DNA of 64,000 bases from assembly GCF_020831365.1 (NCBI RefSeq), contig NZ_JAJHPV010000006.1, positions 1 through 64,000 of the forward strand, read 5' to 3'. A model generated the notes under the pieces. The model did no database searches. It was given only the letters and a program-made list of their open reading frames with translations, and was not told the origin of the DNA. Source of the DNA: Massilia agrisoli. Lineage in GTDB: Bacteria; Pseudomonadota; Gammaproteobacteria; Burkholderiales; Burkholderiaceae_D. Position 1 is the first letter of the stretch. Each line of letters opens with the position of its first letter. Below, in pieces: positions 37,562 to 45,952 of this stretch. The position numbers were made by a program, and so were the translations under genes.

Positions 37562-39472
37562 ATGACTGAAATTAAGAACAACGACCGGGAGATCCACCGC
37601 TTCCGCATGCGCCTTGCAGCGTTTGTCGGCATCGTGTTCCTCGGCTTCGGCGTGCTGGTGGCGCGCTTCGTCTGGCTGCAGGTCATCAAGTACAGCGACT
37701 ATGCGGCGCAGGCCGAGGACAACCGCATCGCGATCGTGCCGATCGTGCCGAACCGCGGCCTGATCGTCGACCGCAACGGCGTCGTCCTGGCCCGCAACTT
37801 CTCCGCCTACACGCTCGAGATCACGCCGTCCAAGCTGCACGCCAACCTGGAGTCGGTGATCGACGAGCTGGCCAAGCTGGTCGAGGTGACGCCGCGCGAC
37901 CGCAAGCGCTTCAAGCGCCTGCTGGAAGAGTCGCGCAGTTTCGCCAGCGTGCCGCTGCGCACCCGCCTGACCGACGACGAGGTGGCGCGCTTCACCGCCC
38001 AGCGCTTCCGCTTTCCCGGCGTCGAGGTGCAGGCGCGCCTGTTCCGCCAGTATCCGATGGGCGAGGTCGCATCGCACGTGATCGGCTACATCGGCCGCAT
38101 CAACCAGCGCGACGCCAAGGTGATCGACGCCAGCGAGGACGCGGCCAATTACAACGGCACCGATCACATCGGCAAGGAAGGCCTCGAGAAAAGCTACGAG
38201 GCGCAGCTGCATGGCCGCACCGGCTACGAAAAAGTCATCAAGACCGCGGGCGGGCGCGCTGTGTCGACCCTGTCGCGCACCGAGGCAACCCCGGGCAGCA
38301 ACCTGATCCTCTCGGTCGATATCGAACTGCAGAAGATTGTCGAGCAGGCCTATGGCGATTTCAAGGGCGCTTTTGTAGCGATCGAGCCGGAAACCGGCGA
38401 CGTGCTGGCTTACGTCTCGCGCCCTGGCTACGACCCCAACCTGTTCGTCGACGGGATCGACACGCAGAACTGGAACGAACTCAACACATCCGAAGACCGT
38501 CCGATGCTCAACCGCCCGCTGTCGGGCACCTACCCGCCGGGATCGACCTTCAAGCCGTTCATGGCGCTGGCCGCGCTGGAGCAGGGCCGCCGCACACCGT
38601 CGCAGGGCATCCAGGACATCGGTTACTTCATGCTGGGCGGGCACCGCTTCAACGACGACAAGCCGGGCGGACATGGCTTCGTCAACATGCATGATTCGAT
38701 CGTCGCTTCATGCGACACCTATTATTACCAGCTCGGCAACGAGATGGGGGTCGATAATATCCACGACTTCATGAAGCAGTTCGGGTTCGGCGAAAAGACC
38801 GGGATCGACCTGGAACACGAGAAGACCGGCGTGCTGCCGTCGACTGCCTGGAAGCGCGAGCGCTACAAGAAAAACAAGGCCATGCAGAAGTGGCACGCGG
38901 GCGAGACCATCTCGGTGAGCATCGGACAGGGCGCCAACAACTACACCATGCTGCAGCTGGCGCACGCGGTCTCGATTCTGGCCAATAACGGCGTGGTAAT
39001 GAAGCCGCACCTGGTCAAGATCGTCGAGGATGGCGCCACCCGCGCGCGCAGCCTGACCGTGCCGAAGGAAACCCGGCGCGTCGCGCTCAAGCAGGAAAAC
39101 ATCGACGTGATCAAGCGCGCGCTGGTAGGCGTGAACACCGAGCCCGCCGGCACGGGCCGCATCGCATTTGCCAATGCCGGCTATACGTCCGCGGGCAAGA
39201 CCGGTACCGCGCAGGTGATCGGCCTGAAAGGCCAGAAGTACAACGCCAGCCGGATCGCCGAGCGCTTCCGCGACAACGCCCTGTACGTGGCGTTTGCGCC
39301 CGCCGACAAACCGCGCATCGCGCTGGCGATGGTGGTCGAGAACGCCGGCTTCGGCGCCGCCAGCGCCGCGCCGATCGCGCGCAAGGCGATGGATTACTAC
39401 CTGCTCGGGAAGCGTCCGGTAATCAAGGACCAGGCCAAGCCGGGAGCCGCTCCAGCGGCGCCTGCACACTGA
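37562..39472 (+). CDS. mrdA: Penicillin-binding protein 2 (elongasome transpeptidase)
   Basis: The protein has 636 residues. It has an N-terminal membrane helix (about 20-40), a pedestal domain (VPNRGLIVDRNGVVLARN, FPGVEVQARLFRQYP) and a transpeptidase domain. The active-site motifs are SxxK in PPGSTFKPF (about 327), SCD in the SxN position (about 383) and KTG in SAGKTGTAQV (about 544). It cross-links peptidoglycan during side-wall growth, paired with RodA, whose gene follows by 8 bases. Confidence 0.95.
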   Translation: MTEIKNNDREIHRFRMRLAAFVGIVFLGFGVLVARFVWLQVIKYSDYAAQAEDNRIAIVPIVPNRGLIVDRNGVVLARNFSAYTLEITPSKLHANLESVIDELAKLVEVTPRDRKRFKRLLEESRSFASVPLRTRLTDDEVARFTAQRFRFPGVEVQARLFRQYPMGEVASHVIGYIGRINQRDAKVIDASEDAANYNGTDHIGKEGLEKSYEAQLHGRTGYEKVIKTAGGRAVSTLSRTEATPGSNLILSVDIELQKIVEQAYGDFKGAFVAIEPETGDVLAYVSRPGYDPNLFVDGIDTQNWNELNTSEDRPMLNRPLSGTYPPGSTFKPFMALAALEQGRRTPSQGIQDIGYFMLGGHRFNDDKPGGHGFVNMHDSIVASCDTYYYQLGNEMGVDNIHDFMKQFGFGEKTGIDLEHEKTGVLPSTAWKRERYKKNKAMQKWHAGETISVSIGQGANNYTMLQLAHAVSILANNGVVMKPHLVKIVEDGATRARSLTVPKETRRVALKQENIDVIKRALVGVNTEPAGTGRIAFANAGYTSAGKTGTAQVIGLKGQKYNASRIAERFRDNALYVAFAPADKPRIALAMVVENAGFGAASAAPIARKAMDYYLLGKRPVIKDQAKPGAAPAAPAH

Positions 39473-39480
39473 GGAATAAC

Positions 39481-40593
39481 ATGCGCATCAACGAACGCCG
39501 CTCGCTCTGGCGCCGCATGCGGCCCTACTTCATGGTTTTCGACGGGCCGCTGGCGCTGATCGTGTTCCTGCTCGCCGCCACCAGCCTGGTCACCTTGTAC
39601 TCGGCCGGTATCGACTTTCCTGGCAGGGTCGAGGCGCAGATCCGCAATATCATCGTGGCCTTCGTCTTCATGTGGCTCGCCGCGCTGGTGCCGCCGCAGA
39701 CCCTGATGCGGCTCGCCGTGCCGATCTATACATTCGGCGTCGCGCTGCTGGTGGCGGTGTTCATGTTCGGGATTATCAAAAAGGGCGCGCGCCGCTGGCT
39801 GCACGTGGGTATCGACATCCAGCCGTCCGAGATCATGAAGATCGCCATGCCGCTGATGCTGGCCTGGTACTTCCAGCAGCGCGCCGGCGTGGTGCGCTGG
39901 AGTTCCTTCCTGGTCGCGGCGGTGCTGCTGGCGGTTCCGGTCGGCCTGATCCAGCTGCAGCCCGACCTCGGCACCTCGCTGCTGGTGCTGGCCTCGGGGA
40001 TGTATGTGATCTTTTTGGCGGGCCTGTCGTGGAAGGCCATTGCCGGCCTGGTGGTAGCGTTTTTCGCCAGCCTGCCGGTAGCATGGTCGCTGATGCATGA
40101 CTACCAGCGTGAGCGCGTAATGACCCTGATCGACCCCACCGCCGACCCGCTCGGTAAGGGCTTCCACATCCTCCAGTCCATCATCGCGATCGGTTCAGGC
40201 GGCATCTCGGGCAAGGGCTGGCTGCACGGGTCGCAGGCCCACCTCGAATTCCTGCCCGAGGCCACCACCGACTTCGCTTTCGCGGTCTTCGCCGAAGAGT
40301 TCGGGCTGATCGGCATCCTGGTGCTGCTGTTCATGTACCTGCTGCTGATCGGGCGCGGCCTGATGATCGCCGCGAACGCGGCCAACCTGTTCTCACGCCT
40401 GCTGGCGGGCGCGATCTCGATGATCTTCTTTACCTTCGTATTCATCAATATGGGCATGGTCAGCGGCATCCTGCCGGTGGTCGGCGTGCCGCTGCCGTTC
40501 CTCAGTTACGGCGGCACGGCGCTGATGACGCTGGGCCTGTGCCTGGGCATCCTGATGAGCATCCAGCGCCACCGCAAGCTGGTGCAAACTTGA
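39481..40593 (+). CDS. mrdB: RodA, SEDS peptidoglycan glycosyltransferase
   Basis: The protein has 370 residues and about ten membrane helices. It contains the SEDS signatures WLHVGIDIQPSEIMKIAMPL, LQPDLGTSLLVL, EATTDFAFAVFAEEFGLIG and GVPLPFLSYGGTALM. RodA polymerises lipid II in the elongasome with PBP2. Its stop codon shares one base with the rlpA start. Confidence 0.95.
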   Translation: MRINERRSLWRRMRPYFMVFDGPLALIVFLLAATSLVTLYSAGIDFPGRVEAQIRNIIVAFVFMWLAALVPPQTLMRLAVPIYTFGVALLVAVFMFGIIKKGARRWLHVGIDIQPSEIMKIAMPLMLAWYFQQRAGVVRWSSFLVAAVLLAVPVGLIQLQPDLGTSLLVLASGMYVIFLAGLSWKAIAGLVVAFFASLPVAWSLMHDYQRERVMTLIDPTADPLGKGFHILQSIIAIGSGGISGKGWLHGSQAHLEFLPEATTDFAFAVFAEEFGLIGILVLLFMYLLLIGRGLMIAANAANLFSRLLAGAISMIFFTFVFINMGMVSGILPVVGVPLPFLSYGGTALMTLGLCLGILMSIQRHRKLVQT

Positions 40594-41612
40594 TGCCGCG
40601 CGCGCACGGAAGGCTGTCGATCGCGCTGTCCGCGCTGGTGCTGGCCGGATGCGGCAGCACCTCGGACAGCGAGAAGCGCTCTATCTGGAAGTTCCCGACG
40701 CCATTCCACAAGGCTGAGCGCCATCCTTCGGTCGACCCGGACCTGCCGTTGCTGCCGCGCGCCGGCTCGGGCCGCGGCGGCTACTACAAGGACGACGGGC
40801 CGGGCGATAATCCGCCGCCCAACCTGAAGGATGTCGCCGACGCCGAGGTGCGCGCCGAGCCGTATTCGAAGTACGCCAACCGTCCGTACACCGTGTTCGG
40901 CAAGACCTATGTCCCGATCGTCAACGAGGAACCGTTCGTGCAGCGTGGCGTGAGCAGCTGGTATGGCAAGAAGTTCCACGGCCAGCGCACCTCGTCCGGT
41001 GAGCTGTACGACATGTACAAGATGACCGCCGCCCATCCGACGCTGCCGATCCCGTCGTACGCGCGCGTGACCAATATCTCGAGCGGCAAGCAGGTGGTGG
41101 TGCGGATTAACGACCGCGGGCCTTTCCATGCGGGCCGCGTCATCGATGTCTCGTTTACGGCTGCGCTCAAGCTTGGCCTGCTGGGCAAAGGCAGCCATGA
41201 GGTGGAGGTCGAGCGCCTGCTGCCGAACCGGGTTATCAACGTCGCGGAGCAAAGGCGCAACGCGCCGCAGGCGGCGGTGCCGGCGCCTGCGCGCGACAGC
41301 GCACCTGCAGGCATCGCCGCCCTGATGCTGAACGACCATGCGTTGGATACCGAAGCATCGACGGAACGGCCGGTAGCGGCGCCTTCGAACGCCTTCTACC
41401 TGCAACTGGGCGCCTACGCCCGCGCCGACAAGGCCGAACAGGCGCGCGAACGCCTGCTTAACAACGCGGCGGTACGCGGCGTGCTGGAGGTGGTGAAGGG
41501 GGGTAGCATGCACCGCCTGTTCAGCGGGCCTTTCGCCAGCCGCGACGAGGCCAACGAAGCGCTGCGCGAACTGAAGGGCATGGGCCTGAAACCGATGGTG
41601 GTCAGGCGCTAG
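40593..41612 (+). CDS. rlpA: RlpA-like septal ring lytic transglycosylase lipoprotein
   Basis: The protein has 339 residues. A lipobox LVLAGC places the lipidated Cys near residue 19. A double-psi beta-barrel follows (RGVSSWYGKKFHGQRTSSGE to VIDVSFTAALKLGL), then a linker, and a C-terminal SPOR domain (about 262-338, NAFYLQLGAYARADKAEQAR). RlpA cleaves naked glycan strands at division sites, and SPOR targets it there. I chose ATG 40593, which begins the lipoprotein signal; it overlaps the mrdB stop by one base. Confidence 0.93.
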   Translation: MPRAHGRLSIALSALVLAGCGSTSDSEKRSIWKFPTPFHKAERHPSVDPDLPLLPRAGSGRGGYYKDDGPGDNPPPNLKDVADAEVRAEPYSKYANRPYTVFGKTYVPIVNEEPFVQRGVSSWYGKKFHGQRTSSGELYDMYKMTAAHPTLPIPSYARVTNISSGKQVVVRINDRGPFHAGRVIDVSFTAALKLGLLGKGSHEVEVERLLPNRVINVAEQRRNAPQAAVPAPARDSAPAGIAALMLNDHALDTEASTERPVAAPSNAFYLQLGAYARADKAEQARERLLNNAAVRGVLEVVKGGSMHRLFSGPFASRDEANEALRELKGMGLKPMVVRR

Positions 41613-41622
41613 CGCCGGCTGG

Positions 41623-42312
41623 CTACTTGCAGCTGCGCGCGCGCTGGCCCGGGAACGACGCCGCGACGCGGTCGATCCGGTCGCGCATGGCTGGCTCGAT
41701 GTCGCGGAAACGGTAGTTCACGCGGGTGACCTGGGCGCCGCGGCCGCTGATGCGCGCGCCTTGCACACCCTGCTTGTTCAGCGCAGCGAGCAAGGTCTTG
41801 GCTGCATTCTCCGATTTGAACACGCCCAGCGAAATCGCCCACTTCATCGGCGTATTGTCCGGAATGACGTAGTAATTGGTGACGCCGAGATTCTTCAGCT
41901 CCTCCGCCTTGCTGTCGGCGGCCGCGCGCGTCGCCTGCGGCGGGATGTGCACCATGTAGCTGCCCACTTCCGTGGTCGTCACGTTCTGCCGCACCGGCTT
42001 GAGTTGCCCGAGCGCGGCAATGCGGGTATCGAAGCGGCGCGCGTCCACGGCGACCAGGGGGCCGACTTCAAGGCAGGCGACCAGCGCAGGCGCGGCTGCC
42101 ACCGGTTCGGGCAGCGCTGCAGGCGCGGGCTCGGCCGCTTTCACCGCCGCAGCTTGCGAGGCCGGGACCAGTTTGAGCTTGTCGGCGTTGACCTGGTTCT
42201 TCATGCGCGCAGGTTCGCGCTCGTTGCCCTTGAAATTGCCGAGGTAGCCGCGCCCATACGCGAACAGGGCTACGTTGAAGGACAGCAGGATCCAGAAGAG
42301 AAATTTCAGCAC
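41623..42312 (-). CDS. SPOR domain-containing membrane protein
   Basis: The protein has 229 residues. An N-terminal membrane helix (FLFWILLSFNVALFAYGRGY) is followed by a linker and a SPOR-like domain (about 117-200, GSYMVHIPPQATRAAADSKA to ISLGVFKSENAAKTL). SPOR domains bind denuded glycans at the septum, so a division-related periplasmic role is likely. It is the last gene of the argS-dsbA-birA-coaX run, three bases after coaX, and converges on rlpA with a 10-base gap. Confidence 0.82.
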   Translation of the reverse strand: MLKFLFWILLSFNVALFAYGRGYLGNFKGNEREPARMKNQVNADKLKLVPASQAAAVKAAEPAPAALPEPVAAAPALVACLEVGPLVAVDARRFDTRIAALGQLKPVRQNVTTTEVGSYMVHIPPQATRAAADSKAEELKNLGVTNYYVIPDNTPMKWAISLGVFKSENAAKTLLAALNKQGVQGARISGRGAQVTRVNYRFRDIEPAMRDRIDRVAASFPGQRARSCK

Positions 42313-42315
42313 AGC

Positions 42316-43041
42316 TTATCCCGTAGAAGTGGCGGCCGCATGCAAGCCGACCAGGACGATATTATCGATCAGCCGGTGCGGGATGGATAGCGCCGGCGCA
42401 ATGTAGGGCGCCGCCCCGCCCGAGATCAGGCACAGCGCGCCGCCATGCAGGCGGCTGGCGCGTTCGATGGCGCCTGCCTGCGCCGACAGGCAGCCGGAGC
42501 GGATCGCGTCGTTGGTGTTGTCCGCGAACGCGGGCGGCGCGGTTCCGGTTTCCACCTGTGGCAGCTGCGCCGTGTTGGCGGCCAGCGATGCAGCCATCAG
42601 GCCCAGCCCGGGCAGGATCATCCCGCCCAAAAAGACGCCGTCCGCACTGACCGCGTCGATGGTTGTCGCCGTTCCGCACGTGGCAACCACCAGCGGCTGC
42701 GCGGGCGCCAGTGCGCGCGCGCCGAGGGCTGCGGCAAACCGGTCGCAGCCCAGCTGCGCGGGATTTCGGTAGCTGTTGCGCAGGCCAGCCAGTTCCGGGA
42801 CGGACGCAAACCAGGTGACTGCCGCCGGCGGCAGCATCAGCTGCAGCTGGTCGCGCCGTGCCTGGCCGGCCACGTTGGAGACGACGACGCGATCGATATG
42901 CGCGCCGTGCCAGGCCTGGGGCAGGTGGTTCAGGTCGGCGTTGGCGACTGCGCCGCTGGCGCTCCATTGCCCGAGCGCCGCGCCGTGTTCCGCCAGCGCC
43001 CACTTGATGCGTGTATTGCCCGCGTCGACCAGGAGCAGCAT
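42316..43041 (-). CDS. coaX: Type III pantothenate kinase
   Basis: The protein has 241 residues and an ASKHA fold. MLLLVDAGNTRIKWAL is the phosphate-1 motif; GCDRFAAALGA, VVATCGTATTIDAV and GGMILPGLGLM are type III PanK motifs. It catalyses the first step of coenzyme A synthesis and needs a monovalent cation in characterised members. The start abuts the birA stop (43042), so the pair is cotranscribed. This coaX-birA pairing is common in Betaproteobacteria. Confidence 0.93.
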   Translation of the reverse strand: MLLLVDAGNTRIKWALAEHGAALGQWSASGAVANADLNHLPQAWHGAHIDRVVVSNVAGQARRDQLQLMLPPAAVTWFASVPELAGLRNSYRNPAQLGCDRFAAALGARALAPAQPLVVATCGTATTIDAVSADGVFLGGMILPGLGLMAASLAANTAQLPQVETGTAPPAFADNTNDAIRSGCLSAQAGAIERASRLHGGALCLISGGAAPYIAPALSIPHRLIDNIVLVGLHAAATSTG

Positions 43042-43809
43042 CTAGGCCTCCCGCGTGCGCAGCGAAACGTCGCCGGCCAGCACGGTGATGCGGCCCTCGG
43101 CGCAATCGAGCAGCAGGCGGCCGCTGTCGTCGACCCCGGCGGCGAGCCCGTCATGCAGCACCGCGCCGTTGTCCAAAATCGAGACCGGGCGCCCCTGCCA
43201 TGCGTGCAGGCGGTTCCAGCGCGCGCTGAAGGCGCCAAAGCCGGCCTGGCGGAATTCGCCGAGGGCGGCCGCGAGGCTGGCGAGGATCGCCGCCATCAGC
43301 GCGTCGCGGTCCATCTGCGCCAGCCACGGCGCCGCCGCCACGCTGCGCCCGATGCGCTCTTCCAGCTCGTCCGGCATGCGCAGGTTCATCCCGATGCCAA
43401 TTACGGCCCAGATGCCCCCGTCCGGTGCGGCCTGGGTTTCGATCAGCACCCCGGCCAGCTTGCTGCCGTCCTTGAGCACATCGTTCGGCCACTTCAGCTG
43501 CACCTGGACGCCGCAGGCGGCCAGCGCGCCGGCCAGCGCGACGCCGACTGCGAGCGGCAGGCCGGCCAGCTGCTGCAGCGGCAGGTCGAATTTCCACGCC
43601 AGCGAAAAGGTCAGCGAATCGCCCGGCGCCGACAGCCAGCTGCGCCCGGCGCGTCCGCGGCCGGCGGTCTGGTGTTCGGCCACCAGCAGGGTAGGGCCCT
43701 CAAGGGTGGAAGCACGGCCCAGCAGGTCGGCGTTGGTCGAACCGGTTTCGGCAACGACTTCCACCGCCACCTGCGTGCCGCTGCGCTGCGCGATTGCGCC
43801 GGCGTTCAT
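43042..43809 (-). CDS. birA: Biotin-[acetyl-CoA-carboxylase] ligase, monofunctional
   Basis: The protein has 255 residues. ETGSTNADLL, the biotin/ATP loop AGRGRAGRSWLSAPG, and QLKWPNDVLKDGSKLAGVLIE are intact, with a C-terminal SH3-like domain. There is no N-terminal helix-turn-helix, so it should attach biotin to the carboxylase carrier but not repress biotin genes as E. coli BirA does. I chose 43809; the upstream frame is arginine-rich shadow of the SDR gene. It overlaps the SDR stop by four bases. Confidence 0.92.
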   Translation of the reverse strand: MNAGAIAQRSGTQVAVEVVAETGSTNADLLGRASTLEGPTLLVAEHQTAGRGRAGRSWLSAPGDSLTFSLAWKFDLPLQQLAGLPLAVGVALAGALAACGVQVQLKWPNDVLKDGSKLAGVLIETQAAPDGGIWAVIGIGMNLRMPDELEERIGRSVAAAPWLAQMDRDALMAAILASLAAALGEFRQAGFGAFSARWNRLHAWQGRPVSILDNGAVLHDGLAAGVDDSGRLLLDCAEGRITVLAGDVSLRTREA

Positions 43810-44591
43810 GGCGCCGCCTTGCGCGCCTTGTGCGGCGCGCGCGAGAAGGCAAAGTCGTAGACGGCGTTGGGAAGCGCGCGCAGCAGCTTGGCGACCACGC
43901 CCATCTGCCACGGAATGACGGCGTAGCTGGCGCCGCGCCCGATCGCATCGGCAGCCTTTGCGGCAAACCGTTCGGCCGGCATCAGGAAGGGCATCGGATA
44001 CTTGTTATGGCGGGTCATCGGCGTGTCGATGTAGCCGGGCGCGATCGTGACGACCTTGATGCCGTCGCGCTTGAGCTCCAGCCGCAGCGATTCGCAGTAG
44101 CTGAGCACTGCCGCCTTGGACGCGCTGTAGGCGCCGGCGCCGGGCAAGCCGCGAATGCCGGCCACGCTGCCGATGCCCACCAGGCGGCACGGCCCCGGCT
44201 GGGCCTTCATGGTGGCGATAAACGGTGCGAAGGTGGCCACTGTCGCGCTGACGTTGGTGGCGAGGATGGTGTCGAACACCGGCAGGTCGGCGGCGAATTC
44301 GGTCAGGGTGCCGTGCGAAATGCCGGCGTTGGCAATGACGACGTCGGCGCCGCCCTGCGTCGCGATGAAGTCCCGCGCGGCCGCGGCAAGCGCGCCGTGG
44401 TCGAGGACATCGACTGCGTACACCTTGTGCAGGTGGGGATTGGGAAGGCTGGCGGCAAGCTGCTCGAGCAGTTCCCGGCGCCGCGCCACCAGGCCCAGGG
44501 TGGCGCCGCGCGCGGCATACTCGGCAGCCAGGGCGGCGCCGATGCCGGAAGATGCGCCCGTAATGAATACGCGTGTCATGGCCGGGCGCAT
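43806..44591 (-). CDS. Short-chain dehydrogenase/reductase family oxidoreductase
   Basis: The protein has 261 residues. The NAD(P)-binding TGASSGIGAALAAEY is at the N-terminus, NAG in VVIANAGIS, and the catalytic Ser-Tyr-Lys in GSVAGIRGLPGAGAYSASKAA. A C-terminal extension (AFSRAPHKARKAAP) is basic. The substrate is unknown. An alternative ATG lies four codons in. It follows dsbA by 7 bases and overlaps birA. Confidence 0.88.
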   Translation of the reverse strand: MRPAMTRVFITGASSGIGAALAAEYAARGATLGLVARRRELLEQLAASLPNPHLHKVYAVDVLDHGALAAAARDFIATQGGADVVIANAGISHGTLTEFAADLPVFDTILATNVSATVATFAPFIATMKAQPGPCRLVGIGSVAGIRGLPGAGAYSASKAAVLSYCESLRLELKRDGIKVVTIAPGYIDTPMTRHNKYPMPFLMPAERFAAKAADAIGRGASYAVIPWQMGVVAKLLRALPNAVYDFAFSRAPHKARKAAP

Positions 44592-44598
44592 CGCCTGC

Positions 44599-45270
44599 TT
44601 ATTTATTGGTTGCCTTGACTTTGGCGACCAGGTGGTTCAGCACCAGGAGCGCGCCCTGCTGCTGTTCGGCTTCGGTCTGGCTGGTCTTGACGGCCACGTT
44701 GGCCAGCGATGGGGAGGTCAGGTAGCGTCCGCCGACCGCGAGGATTGGCCAGTGGTCGATCTTGTAGTTCTCCATCATGGCGGCAGCGCGGCGCGTCTTG
44801 GCTTCCATGCCGAACGAGCGGTAGGCGGCGATGAATTTGGCGCGGTCGATGCCGGCCTTTTCTACCCAGTCGAACACCGCCTCGTCGTTCTGGAAGCGCT
44901 GGCGCTCGTGGTGCATTGCGCGGAACACCTTGGCATGGTACTGCTCGACCAGGCCCATCGCCTCCAGCGTGTAGTACAGGCGCTGCTGCGGCAGCACGCC
45001 ATTGCCGCGGCTGATGTGCACGCGCTTGAAGACGATATTTCCGCCCTGTTTTTTCACCCAGTCGGCCAGTACTGGCTCGAAGGCGTCGCAGTGCGGGCAT
45101 GCGTAGTCGAAGAACTCGGTCACTTCGACCTTGTTGCCAGAATCGGTGTTCTGGACTTCCGGCAGGGTCAGGTACTCGGTGCCGTTTACCGGGCTGGCAG
45201 GGGAGGCGCTGGCGGTTGCGGCCACGGCGCACAGCGCGGCGGCGCACAGGATGGTACGGATGAATCGCAT
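44599..45270 (-). CDS. dsbA: Thiol:disulfide interchange protein DsbA
   Basis: The protein has 223 residues. A signal peptide (MRFIRTILCAAALCAVAATA) precedes a thioredoxin fold with an inserted helical domain. The active site is CPHC (Cys58-Cys61) in FFDYACPHCDAFEP. The cis-Pro region is VGGRYLTSPS. It introduces disulfides into exported proteins. It sits directly downstream of the SPOR gene. Confidence 0.93.
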   Translation of the reverse strand: MRFIRTILCAAALCAVAATASASPASPVNGTEYLTLPEVQNTDSGNKVEVTEFFDYACPHCDAFEPVLADWVKKQGGNIVFKRVHISRGNGVLPQQRLYYTLEAMGLVEQYHAKVFRAMHHERQRFQNDEAVFDWVEKAGIDRAKFIAAYRSFGMEAKTRRAAAMMENYKIDHWPILAVGGRYLTSPSLANVAVKTSQTEAEQQQGALLVLNHLVAKVKATNK

Positions 45271-45293
45271 GCTGGAAGCTCCTGGGGTGAAAA

Positions 45294-45932
45294 TTATTTT
45301 TGGTTGCGGACGATCGCCACATCGACGCCTGCATCGATCAGCTTGGCGCGCGCGCGGTTCATCGTCTCGACCTGGTTGTACGGGCCGATGCGCACGCGGT
45401 GCAGCACGTCGGCGCCGTTGGCGCGGTCGGTGATGGCCGCTTCGAAACCGAGCAGCGCGAGCTTGGCGCGCGTGTTTTCGGCGTCGGCCATCTCGCGGAA
45501 AGCGCCGGCCTGCAGGTAGTAGATGGTCTTGTCTTCGCCCGCTTCGGCGGCGGCAGGCGCCGGCGCTGGTGCGGGAGCTGCCGGCGCAGGCGCAGGCGCC
45601 GCCGGCGTGGCATCGTTATCCAGCCCGGCGATGACCTCGCCCAGCGGATCGGCCTCGGGGGCTTTCGGCTTGCCCGCGAACTGCTTGTTCGCTTCGCGCG
45701 CGGCCTGCTTGTCGCCGTACAGCGGCTTGTTCGGATCGGCGGCCTGGCCGGCCTGCGGCTCGCCCATTTTTCCGAGCTTGCCGGTCTTGTCGGTGAAAGG
45801 CGTGGCGCCCTTGGTGATCAGGAGCGCCACGATGACGGCGATCACCAGGCCGATGATCAAGCCGATGATGATGCCGGTGAGTGTGTTGCCGCGCTGGCGC
45901 GCGGGTGAAACGGAGCGGAGTTGTGCTTTCAT
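45294..45932 (-). CDS. SPOR domain-containing, FtsN-like membrane protein
   Basis: The protein has 212 residues. A short cytoplasmic segment (to about 16) leads to one membrane helix (LTGIIIGLIIGLVIAVIVAL), then a charged and Ala/Pro-rich linker, then a C-terminal SPOR domain (about 137-210, YYLQAGAFREMADAENTRAK). This is the layout of FtsN, which activates septal peptidoglycan synthesis. The E domain of FtsN is not obvious, so I do not assign the symbol. It follows argS by 20 bases, the position of ftsN-like genes in many Betaproteobacteria. Confidence 0.87.
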   Translation of the reverse strand: MKAQLRSVSPARQRGNTLTGIIIGLIIGLVIAVIVALLITKGATPFTDKTGKLGKMGEPQAGQAADPNKPLYGDKQAAREANKQFAGKPKAPEADPLGEVIAGLDNDATPAAPAPAPAAPAPAPAPAAAEAGEDKTIYYLQAGAFREMADAENTRAKLALLGFEAAITDRANGADVLHRVRIGPYNQVETMNRARAKLIDAGVDVAIVRNQK

Positions 45933-45952
45933 CTGGACCCTGGTTTGGCCAA

